Positions 1 to 5,109 of a DNA stretch of 6,160 bases are shown in pieces. A program made the position numbers and the translations under genes. This stretch comes from Actinomycetota bacterium. Its GTDB lineage: Bacteria > Actinomycetota > CADDZG01 > JAHWKV01. The stretch lies in the NCBI GenBank assembly GCA_019347725.1, contig JAHWKV010000067.1, positions 1 to 6,160 of the forward strand. The letters run 5' to 3'. How positions within the stretch are numbered: the first letter of the stretch is position 1; each line of letters opens with the position of its first letter. The notes beneath the pieces are model-generated. The model was not told where the DNA came from. It saw only the letters and a list, made by a program, of their open reading frames with translations, and did not search any database.

Positions 1-2
1 AC

Positions 3-1133
3 ATCGACTCCGCTGAGCTGACCCGCCGGATGCTGCAGATTCCGCTTTTCCGGGAAATCCATAACGTAATCACGTCCCAGACCGGGTCGGTGGACTGGGT
101 GGTTGCCGAGCAGACGGCAACGGCCGTGGCCAAGTCCGGTGTCCGCAACCCGAGGGCCACTCGCGCCGACGCCGACGAGTTCCAGCAGGCTATTCGCATA
201 TCGGAGTTGAGCGTAGTCGGCCACACGGGGCTGGGACCGGTCCGGGGAGTAGATCAGGTAAGCCTCCAGGGCCGGGGGCCTTGGGCAGCACAGGCCCGAG
301 AACGTCTCAAGCCCCTGATCGAGCGTCTGTCCGGACGGCTAACCGAACAGCTATCCGCCGGCACAAATATCGGGCCCGCCGGACCCCTGTTGAGCGCGTT
401 GGGACCCTACCTGATGGGTCTTCAGGTCGGCATGTGCGTCGGTTACCTCTCCCACAAAGCCATCGGCGACTGGGACATCGGGCTGCCCCCGGCAAAGCCC
501 GGCCGCGTGGTCATCAACTATCCCAACACCCTGGACGTCCAGGCGGAGCTCGATGTCGCCGCCGAGCCACTGCGTATGTGGTTGGCGTTGCGGGCCGTTA
601 CGCGCGAGTTGCACTTCCAATCCACCCAATGGGCGGGCCAGTACCTGAACACCCTGGTCCACGAGTACATAGATGCGGCGGAGATACACACCTCCGAGCT
701 GTTCCACAAACTCCAGACCGTTACGAACCCACAGGAGCTTACGACCCTCCTACAGCAACCGGATGAGCTTTTTCCTATGCTGCGCTCGGCGGGACAGGAA
801 ACGGTTGTCGACAGGATCGGGGCCTTCTTGAGTGTGACCGAGGGCTACAGCGACTGGGTCATGAACAAAGCCGGCATAGGCATGGTTCAGGACTACGAGA
901 AGATACGTGAGGGAATGAACCGCAGGAGGGCAACCAGAAGTTCCGCAGAGAAGATGCTGGAGAAGATGCTGGGTTTGGATTTGCCGAACGAAGCTCGCCG
1001 GCGCGGACAGCGGTTCGTCGCCGAGGTAGCCCGCAGCGATGCATTGGACAGACTATGGGCTAAACCCGAAAACCTTCCGGACGCCGTGGAGCTGGCACAA
1101 CCGACCCGCTGGCTGGCCCGTCTGGAAACGTAG
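3..1133 (+). CDS. DUF2342 / zincin-like (F420-associated) protein, degenerate metal site, probably 5'-partial
   Basis: This protein matches the DUF2342 (Zincin_2) family, annotated as zinc-dependent metalloprotease or F420 biosynthesis-associated protein; its substrate is unknown. Numbering from the ATG at 30, recognisable blocks are VDWVVAEQTA (21-30), QVGMCVGYLSHKAIGDWDIGLP (132-153, split by memory of family pattern 'QxGxxxGxLsxxxLGqyD'), the segment around 184-197, EGYSDWVMNKAG (271-282) and the C-terminal block LGLDLP...RRRGQRFV (315-330). In the family the helix at 184-197 carries HExxH; here the equivalent residues are R188, A189 and R192, so a classical zinc site is absent. The frame is open to the left edge (IDSAELTRR precedes the ATG) and no Shine-Dalgarno sequence precedes position 30. 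Relatives often have residues before this point, so the gene probably starts outside the window, although ATG 30 is possible. The gene is convergent with the anti-sigma gene. Family assignment is firm; function and activity are not. Confidence 0.85.
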   Translation: MDSAELTRRMLQIPLFREIHNVITSQTGSVDWVVAEQTATAVAKSGVRNPRATRADADEFQQAIRISELSVVGHTGLGPVRGVDQVSLQGRGPWAAQARERLKPLIERLSGRLTEQLSAGTNIGPAGPLLSALGPYLMGLQVGMCVGYLSHKAIGDWDIGLPPAKPGRVVINYPNTLDVQAELDVAAEPLRMWLALRAVTRELHFQSTQWAGQYLNTLVHEYIDAAEIHTSELFHKLQTVTNPQELTTLLQQPDELFPMLRSAGQETVVDRIGAFLSVTEGYSDWVMNKAGIGMVQDYEKIREGMNRRRATRSSAEKMLEKMLGLDLPNEARRRGQRFVAEVARSDALDRLWAKPENLPDAVELAQPTRWLARLET

Positions 1134-1145
1134 CCCGACGTCGCA

Positions 1146-1188
1146 GGCACCCTACGCTTTATAGCAAGGCACCGCCTACGCTTTATAG
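1146..1188. repeat. Imperfect tandem duplication at the 3' end of the anti-sigma gene
   Basis: CCTACGCTTTATAG occurs at 1151-1164 and again at 1175-1188, each preceded by GGCAC (1146-1150 and 1168-1172); the second unit has two extra bases. On the minus strand this is the last codons and stop of the anti-sigma gene (tat aaa gcg tag) repeated once beyond the stop. It looks like a small local slippage duplication. Confidence 0.75.
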
Positions 1189-1194
1189 GCGGTG
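1170..1194. terminator. Hairpin between convergent genes (possible terminator)
   Basis: A perfect 9-bp inverted repeat, CACCGCCTA (1170-1178) and TAGGCGGTG (1186-1194), encloses a 7-nt loop. It spans the stop codon of the anti-sigma gene (1178-1176) and lies 36 bases after the stop of the DUF2342 gene. It is a strong GC-rich stem but has no T-run on either strand, so a bidirectional terminator role is only suggested by position. Confidence 0.45.
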
Positions 1195-1943
1195 GCCAGC
1201 ACTGGTCCCTGTGGACTGGTGTTGCCCGGCTGGGGCTCGAGCGTTATCGCCAAAGTGGTGTCCGACTTCACATCATCTACGCTCAGCACGGCCAGGCCGG
1301 ACCGATCGGGCCCAAAATCCGCAACCGGCTCCTCATTACCGTCCCGGATCATCCAAAGCGTGTAAATAGAGTCGCCGCTGGGCTCGGTAAGCCCGCTAAG
1401 CAGTACCGCCGCCCGGCCGGAGTCGCTGGAGACAAACACTCGACCGGTCACCCCATCAGAGTCCTGCGTCGGGTTCATAGTCAGCACAGAGGTCTCGCCG
1501 GAACCAATGAGGTCAAGCGCTTCCCGTTGAGCGGACAATAGCTCTTCTTGCTGTTGCACTCTTTGGTTTTGCTCCATCAGCTGCTGAGCTCCGAACCCGA
1601 TGACAACCAGAGCTACGGCCGCGGCTGCAGCCACCCCCATCCACCTTGCGAACGTGGGTCCGCTACGGCGTGGCGTAGCCTGCTGAGAACGGCTAGCCTC
1701 TGTCCCAACCGGTGCGGTTTGGCGCGCCTGCGCCATAATCCGGTCCTTCAGGTCGGCTGGAGGCGTCACCGGGCGCACCGCCATAGCAAGGTCACCGGCG
1801 GTGGATCGATATTCTCCGAATAGCCGTGAGCACTCCACACAGAACTCGACGTGCGCAGCCACCTGCTCCTCTTCCTCGGCCGGAAGGGCGTTCAAGGCCA
1901 TTATTGGAACGAGCTCTTTGAACTCGTCATGAGTCATAGTCAT
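1176..1943 (-). CDS. RskA-like membrane anti-sigma factor with N-terminal zinc-finger (ZAS) domain
   Basis: A 255-residue predicted anti-sigma factor that should hold the neighbouring ECF sigma factor at the membrane until a signal releases it. The N-terminal part carries the anti-sigma zinc motif H31-x3-C35-x2-C38 in a helical domain (about 1-55). A linker leads to one hydrophobic segment (about 101-120), then a short Glu/Gln-rich, probably coiled-coil stretch (about 122-142). The outer domain (about 145-250) has RskA signatures such as YTLWMI (194-199) and the EPQPGN...PQGPVLAT ending. Start ATG 1943 overlaps the sigma stop as ATGA (1943-1940), so the two are translationally coupled; an in-frame ATG at 1937 is an alternative. 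By analogy with RskA and related proteins, regulated proteolysis is the likely release mechanism, but nothing here shows the signal. The 3' end carries a tandem duplication just past the stop. Confidence 0.92.
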   Translation of the reverse strand: MTMTHDEFKELVPIMALNALPAEEEEQVAAHVEFCVECSRLFGEYRSTAGDLAMAVRPVTPPADLKDRIMAQARQTAPVGTEASRSQQATPRRSGPTFARWMGVAAAAAVALVVIGFGAQQLMEQNQRVQQQEELLSAQREALDLIGSGETSVLTMNPTQDSDGVTGRVFVSSDSGRAAVLLSGLTEPSGDSIYTLWMIRDGNEEPVADFGPDRSGLAVLSVDDVKSDTTLAITLEPQPGNTSPQGPVLATAYKA

Positions 1944-2560
1944 CCGTTCACCGCGCTCTCGTCGAGAATACCCCTCAACCTGATCAGTCCGTCTCTCATT
2001 CTGGTCTTGGCCGTACCCAGTGGTATGCGCAAACGCGCGGCTACCTCGCTGTAGGTAAGACCGTGAAGATAGGCAAGCTCCAGAGCTTCACGCTGCACAT
2101 CGGAAAGCTGCTGAAGAGCCTTCAACACGCTTTGGCGACGCAGCGCCAACCAGGCCGCCTCAACCACCTCGTCGCCCGAGGCATCGGATAGGTCCGAAGT
2201 GAAATTCTCCTCGCGCCTGCGGACGGACTCTTCTTTGCGGATGGCATCCACCGCCTTATGGTGAACGATACCCAGTAGGAAGGAGCCGGCCGATCCCCGG
2301 CTGGAGTCGAAACTGCTGGGACGCTGCCAAACCGCCATGAACGCCTCCTGCACCACGTCCTCCGCTATCGCACGGTTATTGCATATCTTCCATGCAAGGC
2401 CGAACGCTGAGCCGGCGTAGCGGTCATAGAATACGGACAGGCAGGCTTGATCGCCATTCAAAATCCCTTCGAGCAACCCCGCGTCGTCCGGTTCCTCTAG
2501 CCGCTTTTTCAACTTGCCGGTTTTAGTTCTCACTTGGTTCTCATCTGTTATTCGATCCAC
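1940..2560 (-). CDS. ECF RNA polymerase sigma factor (SigK-like, sigma-70 family)
   Basis: A 206-residue extracytoplasmic-function sigma factor. Region 2 spans about residues 41-107 and includes the core-binding and -10 recognition helices (AEDVVQEAF at 66-74, then SFLLGIVHHKAVDAIRK at 93-109). After a linker, region 4 (about 141-196) has the helix-turn-helix LTYSEVAARLRIPLGTAKTR that reads the -35 element. The first 28 residues are a charged extension. The start is GTG 2560; the frame upstream has no start codon before an in-frame TGA at 2617, so this is the longest possible start. No good Shine-Dalgarno is visible, and an in-frame GTG at residue 11 is possible. It overlaps the anti-sigma gene by four bases (ATGA), the standard co-expression arrangement. 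The pairing with an RskA-type partner suggests a SigK-like group, but I cannot assign the ECF group or regulon by eye. Confidence 0.93.
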   Translation of the reverse strand: MDRITDENQVRTKTGKLKKRLEEPDDAGLLEGILNGDQACLSVFYDRYAGSAFGLAWKICNNRAIAEDVVQEAFMAVWQRPSSFDSSRGSAGSFLLGIVHHKAVDAIRKEESVRRREENFTSDLSDASGDEVVEAAWLALRRQSVLKALQQLSDVQREALELAYLHGLTYSEVAARLRIPLGTAKTRMRDGLIRLRGILDESAVNG

Positions 2561-2660
2561 TCGTCTTCGGGGATTGGTCGAAAAAACCCCACTGCCGCTT
2601 GTGTTCTGAAGGTCTCATTCTAGGAGGCAGTTAGTGTCGAGCGCGCTACAGGCTGATTCT

Positions 2661-2697
2661 CGGGTCGCGGGGCCAGGCTGTCCATTACCGCGACCTG
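2661..2697. other. Long inverted repeat in the intergenic region
   Basis: CGGGTCGCGG (2661-2670) pairs with CCGCGACCTG (2688-2697), ten pairs with one G-T, over a 17-nt loop. The inner eight pairs (GGTCGCGG/CCGCGACC) are perfect. No T-run follows on either strand. It may be a regulator binding site, an RNA leader element or an attenuator; the sequence does not decide. Confidence 0.5.
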
Positions 2698-2862
2698 CGC
2701 CCGACGGTGCTAGGTTTCGAGGTTGATTAGCGACGGAACTTTGGATGCTCGTTGAGCCGGCTTAGTGATAGAGTTAAGGGTGAGGGCACAGCCCAGGTCC
2801 ATGCGCCAAGCAGTACCAGCAGTCCCTCCATGCCGGTTCGTACGGCGAGGTTGGTTTGTAGG

Positions 2863-2869
2863 AAGGAGG
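2863..2869 (+). promoter_or_regulatory. Strong Shine-Dalgarno of the cold-shock gene, possibly occluded
   Basis: AAGGAGG lies 10 bases before the ATG at 2880. The downstream GGAGGG (2865-2870) is exactly complementary to CCCTCC at 2824-2829, so the leader could fold back and hide the site; a small GCCG/CGGC stem (2832-2835 with 2843-2846) lies within the loop. The binding site itself is clear; sequestration is inferred. Confidence 0.8.
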
Positions 2870-2879
2870 GCATTGCATT

Positions 2880-3089
2880 ATGGCCAGCGGCACAGTCAAA
2901 TGGTTCAGCGCCGAGAAGGGTTACGGCTTCATCTCGCGCTCCGACGGAGATGACGTCTTCGTTCACTTCAGCGCAATCCTAGGTGAAGGTTACCGCAACC
3001 TTGAGGAGGGTCAGACCGTCGAATTTGAGGTTACCCAGGGCCCTAAGGGCCTCCAGGCCTCCTCAGTCCGGCCGGTAGAGAACGCTTGA
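2880..3089 (+). CDS. csp: Cold-shock protein (CspA family, single CSD)
   Basis: A 69-residue cold-shock-domain protein, the usual length for the family. It binds single-stranded RNA and DNA and acts as an RNA chaperone in the cytoplasm. Both nucleic-acid motifs are intact: RNP1 as KGYGFI (13-18) and RNP2 as VFVHF (26-30); the aromatic residues W8, F9, Y15, F17, F27, H29 and F30 form the stacking surface. The ending [12 protein letters not shown] is typical. The start ATG 2880 has a strong Shine-Dalgarno sequence. The stop TGA (3087-3089) overlaps the TTG start of the next small gene, so the two are probably expressed together. A structured leader suggests post-transcriptional control, as known for csp genes, though whether this copy responds to cold is unknown. 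Confidence 0.97.
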   Translation: MASGTVKWFSAEKGYGFISRSDGDDVFVHFSAILGEGYRNLEEGQTVEFEVTQGPKGLQASSVRPVENA

Positions 3090-3445
3090 ATCTAACATCC
3101 TCCACAGCCTGGGAAGGCAGAGTCGGCAACGCCGACCTCAAGATAGAAATCCCACCATCGGGGCGCATTCATGCCGAGTGGCGCACTCCCGCGGGCACAC
3201 GCAGCAAGGTCGTTGACTCCATAGAACAACTGGAGCGCAGCGTGCTGTTTCAGCTCATCATCGGCACGGAGGGCGGCGAGAAGGTCTGCGAGGAAGTTGC
3301 CGACGCAGTGGCGCTTTCGCTGGCCAACCGTGAACCACTTCCTGACAGGGATCGCAGCCAGCCATCCACTCGCAAACGCAGCCGCCGACCCGGCGGAAGA
3401 CGACGTGGTGGCGCCGGCGGTAACAGAGGCCGGCGACGGCGCTAG
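3086..3445 (+). CDS. Small protein with Arg/Gly-rich C-terminal tail, coupled to csp
   Basis: I do not recognise a family. The 119-residue frame starts with TTG at 3086, overlapping the csp stop as TTGA, which suggests translational coupling; no other start codon lies near the N-terminus. Residues 1-85 look like a compact mixed alpha/beta domain: beta-like patterns at 8-35 ([19 protein letters not shown] region), then an amphipathic helix (about 44-59) and a helix around 65-82. Residues 86-119 form a disordered, strongly basic tail with 14 Arg and 7 Gly in the last 32 residues, including [10 protein letters not shown] and a terminal RRRR. Such tails usually bind RNA or ribosomes. With the csp partner, an RNA-binding accessory role is a reasonable inference, not a demonstrated one. 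The tail is built from GC-rich codons, so a compositional artefact should be considered, but the frame ends exactly before a convergent gene. Confidence 0.7.
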   Translation: MNLTSSTAWEGRVGNADLKIEIPPSGRIHAEWRTPAGTRSKVVDSIEQLERSVLFQLIIGTEGGEKVCEEVADAVALSLANREPLPDRDRSQPSTRKRSRRPGGRRRGGAGGNRGRRRR

Positions 3446-3459
3446 CGCGTCTACGCGCT
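3444..3459 (+). terminator. Possible terminator between convergent genes
   Basis: AGCGCG (3444-3449) and CGCGCT (3454-3459) form a 6-bp GC-rich stem with loop TCTA, followed on the plus strand by the pyrimidine-rich CTTTCT. It contains the stop codons of both convergent genes or abuts them. An overlapping 10-bp palindrome GCGCTAGCGC lies at 3439-3448. The T-run is short, so this is a weak call. Confidence 0.35.
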
Positions 3460-4602
3460 CTTTCTGGGTTCCTGCTCGGAAAGTGCTCCCGACCCGCAGG
3501 TTATACAGCTGGGGTCACGACGCAGCTTAAGCTCACCAAACGTGGTGGCCTGCGCGTCAAAGGTAAGGATCCTTCCCACCAGCGGCTCGCCGTAACCCAC
3601 CAGCAGCTTCAAGGCCTCATTGGCCTGCAACACTCCGATCACTCCCGGGAGCACGCCCAGGACTCCGGCTTCCCCTCAGGTGGGGGCCAGCTCGGCCGGA
3701 GGGGACTCCGGATGCATGCACCTATAGCACGGTCCGCCTTTGGCCGGCCAAAACACGCTCGCGTACCCCTCAAATCGGTAGATAGACCCGTAGATGTTCG
3801 GAATGCCGAACCGGTAGGCCGTCTCGTTGATCAGGTACCTGGTAGTGAAATTGTCGGTCGCGTCCAACACGACATCAAATCCGTTAAAGATCTCGTCGAC
3901 GTTCTCGGGGGCGAGCGGATCGGTCCATATTTTGACCGCGACATCGGGGTTAAGATCCTCGATCGTAACTTTGGCGCTCTCGGCCTTATTGACGCCGATT
4001 CGTGATGTTGCATGGATGATCTGGCGTTGCAGGTTGTTGTCTTCCACGTCGTCCATGTCCACGATGCCGATCGTCCCGACGCCGGCGGCGGCCAGGTAGG
4101 ACAACGCCGGTGACCCCAAACCTCCCGCTCCGATGACGAGGACCTTTCCGTCGGAGATCTTCTGCTGCCCCGCCTCGCCTACCTCAGGTAAGACGAAGTG
4201 CCGGGAGTAGCGGTCCAACTGTTTGTCGGTCCACTCCCGCGGTTGAGCCACCTTCAGACCGGTGTCCTTCCAGGCGGTAAATCCTCCGCTCATGTGCCGG
4301 ACATCGCGGTAACCCATCTGTTTCAACGTCTCGGTAGCGAACGCCGAGCGGTTCCCTCCGGCACAGTACACGATCAGTGGCGCGTCCTTATTGGGCAGCT
4401 TGCCCTCGGCTTGCATCTCCAGGTAACCACGAGGCACGTGGACGGCCCCCGGTAGATGCCCTTTGCGCCACTCGTCGCCTTCCCGGACATCGACCACAGT
4501 CACGTCCTCGCCATCGACAATGGCGGCAACCTCCTCCGGACTGAGCGCGTTTGCCTTGGCCTTTGCCTGCCTCAGCAACTCCTGACCGGTGATCTTGTCC
4601 AT
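3451..4602 (-). CDS. moeB: Rhodanese-MoeB/ThiF E1-like sulfur-carrier adenylyltransferase with in-frame UGA at the conserved Cys (candidate selenoprotein)
   Basis: MoeB/ThiF enzymes adenylate the C-terminal Gly-Gly of a sulfur-carrier protein (MoaD, ThiS, CysO type) so that it can take up sulfur; the rhodanese domain supplies persulfide sulfur. Start ATG 4602 has AGGAGG 4 bases upstream (4612-4607); an upstream in-frame start at 4656 is less likely. Residues 20-120 are a rhodanese domain with active-site loop CAGGNRS, Cys80. The E1 domain follows: RYSRH (131-135), GAGGLGS (158-164), Asp182, DATDN (247-251), zinc pair C292/C295 and second pair C366/C369. At residue 309 the codon is TGA (3678-3676), in the slot that is Cys in the family ([ST]Cx-EAG). 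Reading through gives a 383-residue protein with all downstream motifs (EAGVLG, GVIG.LQA.EALK) to a TAG at 3453-3451. A SECIS-like hairpin follows directly. The alternatives are a nonsense mutation or a base error, giving a 308-residue truncated product without the second zinc pair. Confidence 0.88.
3643..3678 (-). promoter_or_regulatory. UGA codon plus candidate bacterial SECIS hairpin
   Basis: After the UGA (3678-3676), the mRNA can pair UCCUGGG (3662-3656) with CCCGGGA (3649-3643), seven pairs with one G-U, around the 6-nt loop CGUGCU (3655-3650). The loop starts 21 nt after the UGA and has G at its second position. Both agree with the general bacterial SECIS pattern (stem within the coding region directly after UGA, loop roughly 16-37 nt away, G in the first two loop positions). 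A weaker lower stem CCGG (3668-3665) with UCGG (3638-3635) is possible. An alternative fold pairs GGAG (3666-3663) with CTCC (3651-3648). Confidence 0.55.
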
Positions 4603-4606
4603 TCGT

Positions 4607-4612
4607 CCTCCT
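4607..4612 (-). promoter_or_regulatory. Shine-Dalgarno deciding the moeB start
   Basis: AGGAGG (4612-4607 on the minus strand) lies four bases before the ATG at 4602. It decides for this start over the in-frame upstream ATG at 4656, which would place 18 atypical residues ahead of the rhodanese domain and run back through the presumed promoter. Confidence 0.8.
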
Positions 4613-4627
4613 GTTGACAGGCCTTCG

Positions 4628-4650
4628 CACCGTCGAGTATAGCGACGGTG
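4628..4650 (-). promoter_or_regulatory. Probable moeB promoter -10 within an 8-bp inverted repeat (possible operator)
   Basis: TATACT (4641-4636, minus strand) is a near-consensus -10 located 33 bases before the moeB start; the -35 region is poor. It lies in the 7-base centre between the perfect half-sites CACCGTCG (4628-4635) and CGACGGTG (4643-4650), whose centres are 15 bases apart. A dimeric regulator bound here would cover the -10. The same repeat could instead be a terminator stem of the upstream DUF302 gene, but no T-run follows. Confidence 0.45.
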
Positions 4651-4660
4651 GAACACTAAT

Positions 4661-4675
4661 CACCTCAACGAGGTG
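4661..4675 (-). terminator. Hairpin after the DUF302 gene
   Basis: CACCTC (4661-4666) and GAGGTG (4670-4675) form a perfect 6-bp stem with a 3-nt loop, beginning 12 bases after the DUF302 stop. On the minus strand it is followed by ATTAGTGTT, only modestly T-rich. It is a weak terminator candidate that would separate DUF302 from moeB transcription. Confidence 0.35.
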
Positions 4676-4687
4676 CTGCGGAGCCCA

Positions 4688-5092
4688 TCACTGTTCGGGT
4701 GTGGGCACCCACCGACGCACCTCGGACACCGTCTTCTGCAGAGCCTTGAGCGCCGCCTGCGCTTCCCGAGCTCCTTCAGGCCAGCCTTCCATGCCCTCCG
4801 TGGGGTCGAGGAACGAAACCACCACCGTCTCTCCGTCCTCGAAGACCACGACGTTGCACGGCAGATGGTCTCCCAAGTCCAGGCCCGGTCCACCAAGATT
4901 ACCGGTGCTTATCAGCCGCTCCCAAACCGCCATAAACAGGTGACGCCGCCCCGCCTCGCTACCCGACCCGGCGGGCGCCGGCATCTCCGAGAGAATAGAA
5001 AACCCATGTGCCCGCAAACTTATACGGGTCCGGGACACGACCGCCGTAAACTCCGCCTCGACCCTCGCGCCCATGCCAAACTCTGCGTCCAC
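4688..5092 (-). CDS. DUF302 domain protein
   Basis: A 134-residue protein whose C-terminal half matches DUF302, a small alpha/beta domain of unknown function. The diagnostic block is LPCNVVVFEDGETVVVSFLDP (77-97, described here in two parts: LPCNVVVFED then GETVVVSFLDP), with the conserved Cys79. The N-terminal part (10-36) fits the usual strand-helix-strand start (AEFTAVVSRTRISLRAHGFSILSE). The other family block, commonly containing a CNP-type Cys, is changed here to FMAVWERLI (53-61). No signal peptide or membrane segment is seen. Start GTG 5092 is chosen because a TAGCAT -10 box lies exactly 6 bases before it, as for a leaderless transcript; ATG at residue 7 is the alternative. It precedes moeB on the same strand by 85 bases. 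Function is unknown. Confidence 0.75.
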   Translation of the reverse strand: MDAEFGMGARVEAEFTAVVSRTRISLRAHGFSILSEMPAPAGSGSEAGRRHLFMAVWERLISTGNLGGPGLDLGDHLPCNVVVFEDGETVVVSFLDPTEGMEGWPEGAREAQAALKALQKTVSEVRRWVPTPEQ

Positions 5093-5097
5093 ACCCC

Positions 5098-5104
5098 TAT
5101 GCTA
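5098..5104. promoter_or_regulatory. Symmetric divergent -10 elements for two leaderless genes
   Basis: On the plus strand TATGCT (5098-5103) fits TAnnnT and ends 6 bases before the ATG at 5110. On the minus strand TAGCAT (5104-5099) fits TAnnnT and ends 6 bases before the GTG at 5092. The two hexamers share the heptamer TATGCTA. A -10 six or seven bases before a start codon is the hallmark of leaderless transcripts, common in Actinomycetota. The -35 regions are weak on both sides, and there is no room for a Shine-Dalgarno with a 5' leader from these sites. Confidence 0.6.
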
Positions 5105-5109
5105 ACGGC

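Larger units (their letters stand above)
2561..2879. other. 319-base divergent intergenic region (sigma operon / cold-shock gene)
   Basis: No coding region is convincing here. It must hold the promoters for the sigma operon (-) and the cold-shock gene (+), and a long cold-shock 5' leader. On the minus strand two weak candidates are visible: a TAGAAT -10-like hexamer (2622-2617) without a good -35, and an ECF-like pair AGAAC (2607-2603) with GTT (2587-2585), 15 bases apart, which would fit autoregulation but is a short spacer. On the plus strand no -35/-10 pair is convincing; TAGAGT (2769-2774) fits TAnnnT. A strong hairpin sits at 2661-2697 and possible leader structure at 2824-2870. Confidence 0.5.

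Noticed and set aside
281..766. Long open frame (+) inside the DUF2342 gene and opposite-strand frames at 351-707
   Set aside because: Arg/Pro/His-rich shadow translations of a GC-rich gene, with no recognisable domain; the DUF2342 frame explains the region.
2735..2755. GGAAC followed by CGTTGA as an ECF-type promoter on the plus strand
   Set aside because: The spacer is only about 10 bases, too short for an ECF sigma factor.
2727..2982. Open frames on both strands across the csp leader and csp gene
   Set aside because: They overlap the well-supported cold-shock frame, have no recognisable domain and no suitable ribosome binding site.
3297..3530. Plus-strand frame overlapping the end of the Arg/Gly-tailed gene and moeB
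   Set aside because: It crosses the convergent gene boundary and has no domain; it is a shadow of both neighbours.
3451..3654. A separate 67-residue gene after the TGA, starting at a GTG in the moeB frame
   Set aside because: It has no ribosome binding site, begins in the middle of a conserved MoeB segment, and the EAGVLG residues before it are in the same frame. It is the C-terminus of the moeB product.
4603..4656. Upstream ATG at 4656 as the start of rhodanese-MoeB
   Set aside because: The extra 18 residues are Arg-rich and atypical, cross a probable -10 box and inverted repeat, and the ATG at 4602 has AGGAGG directly before it.
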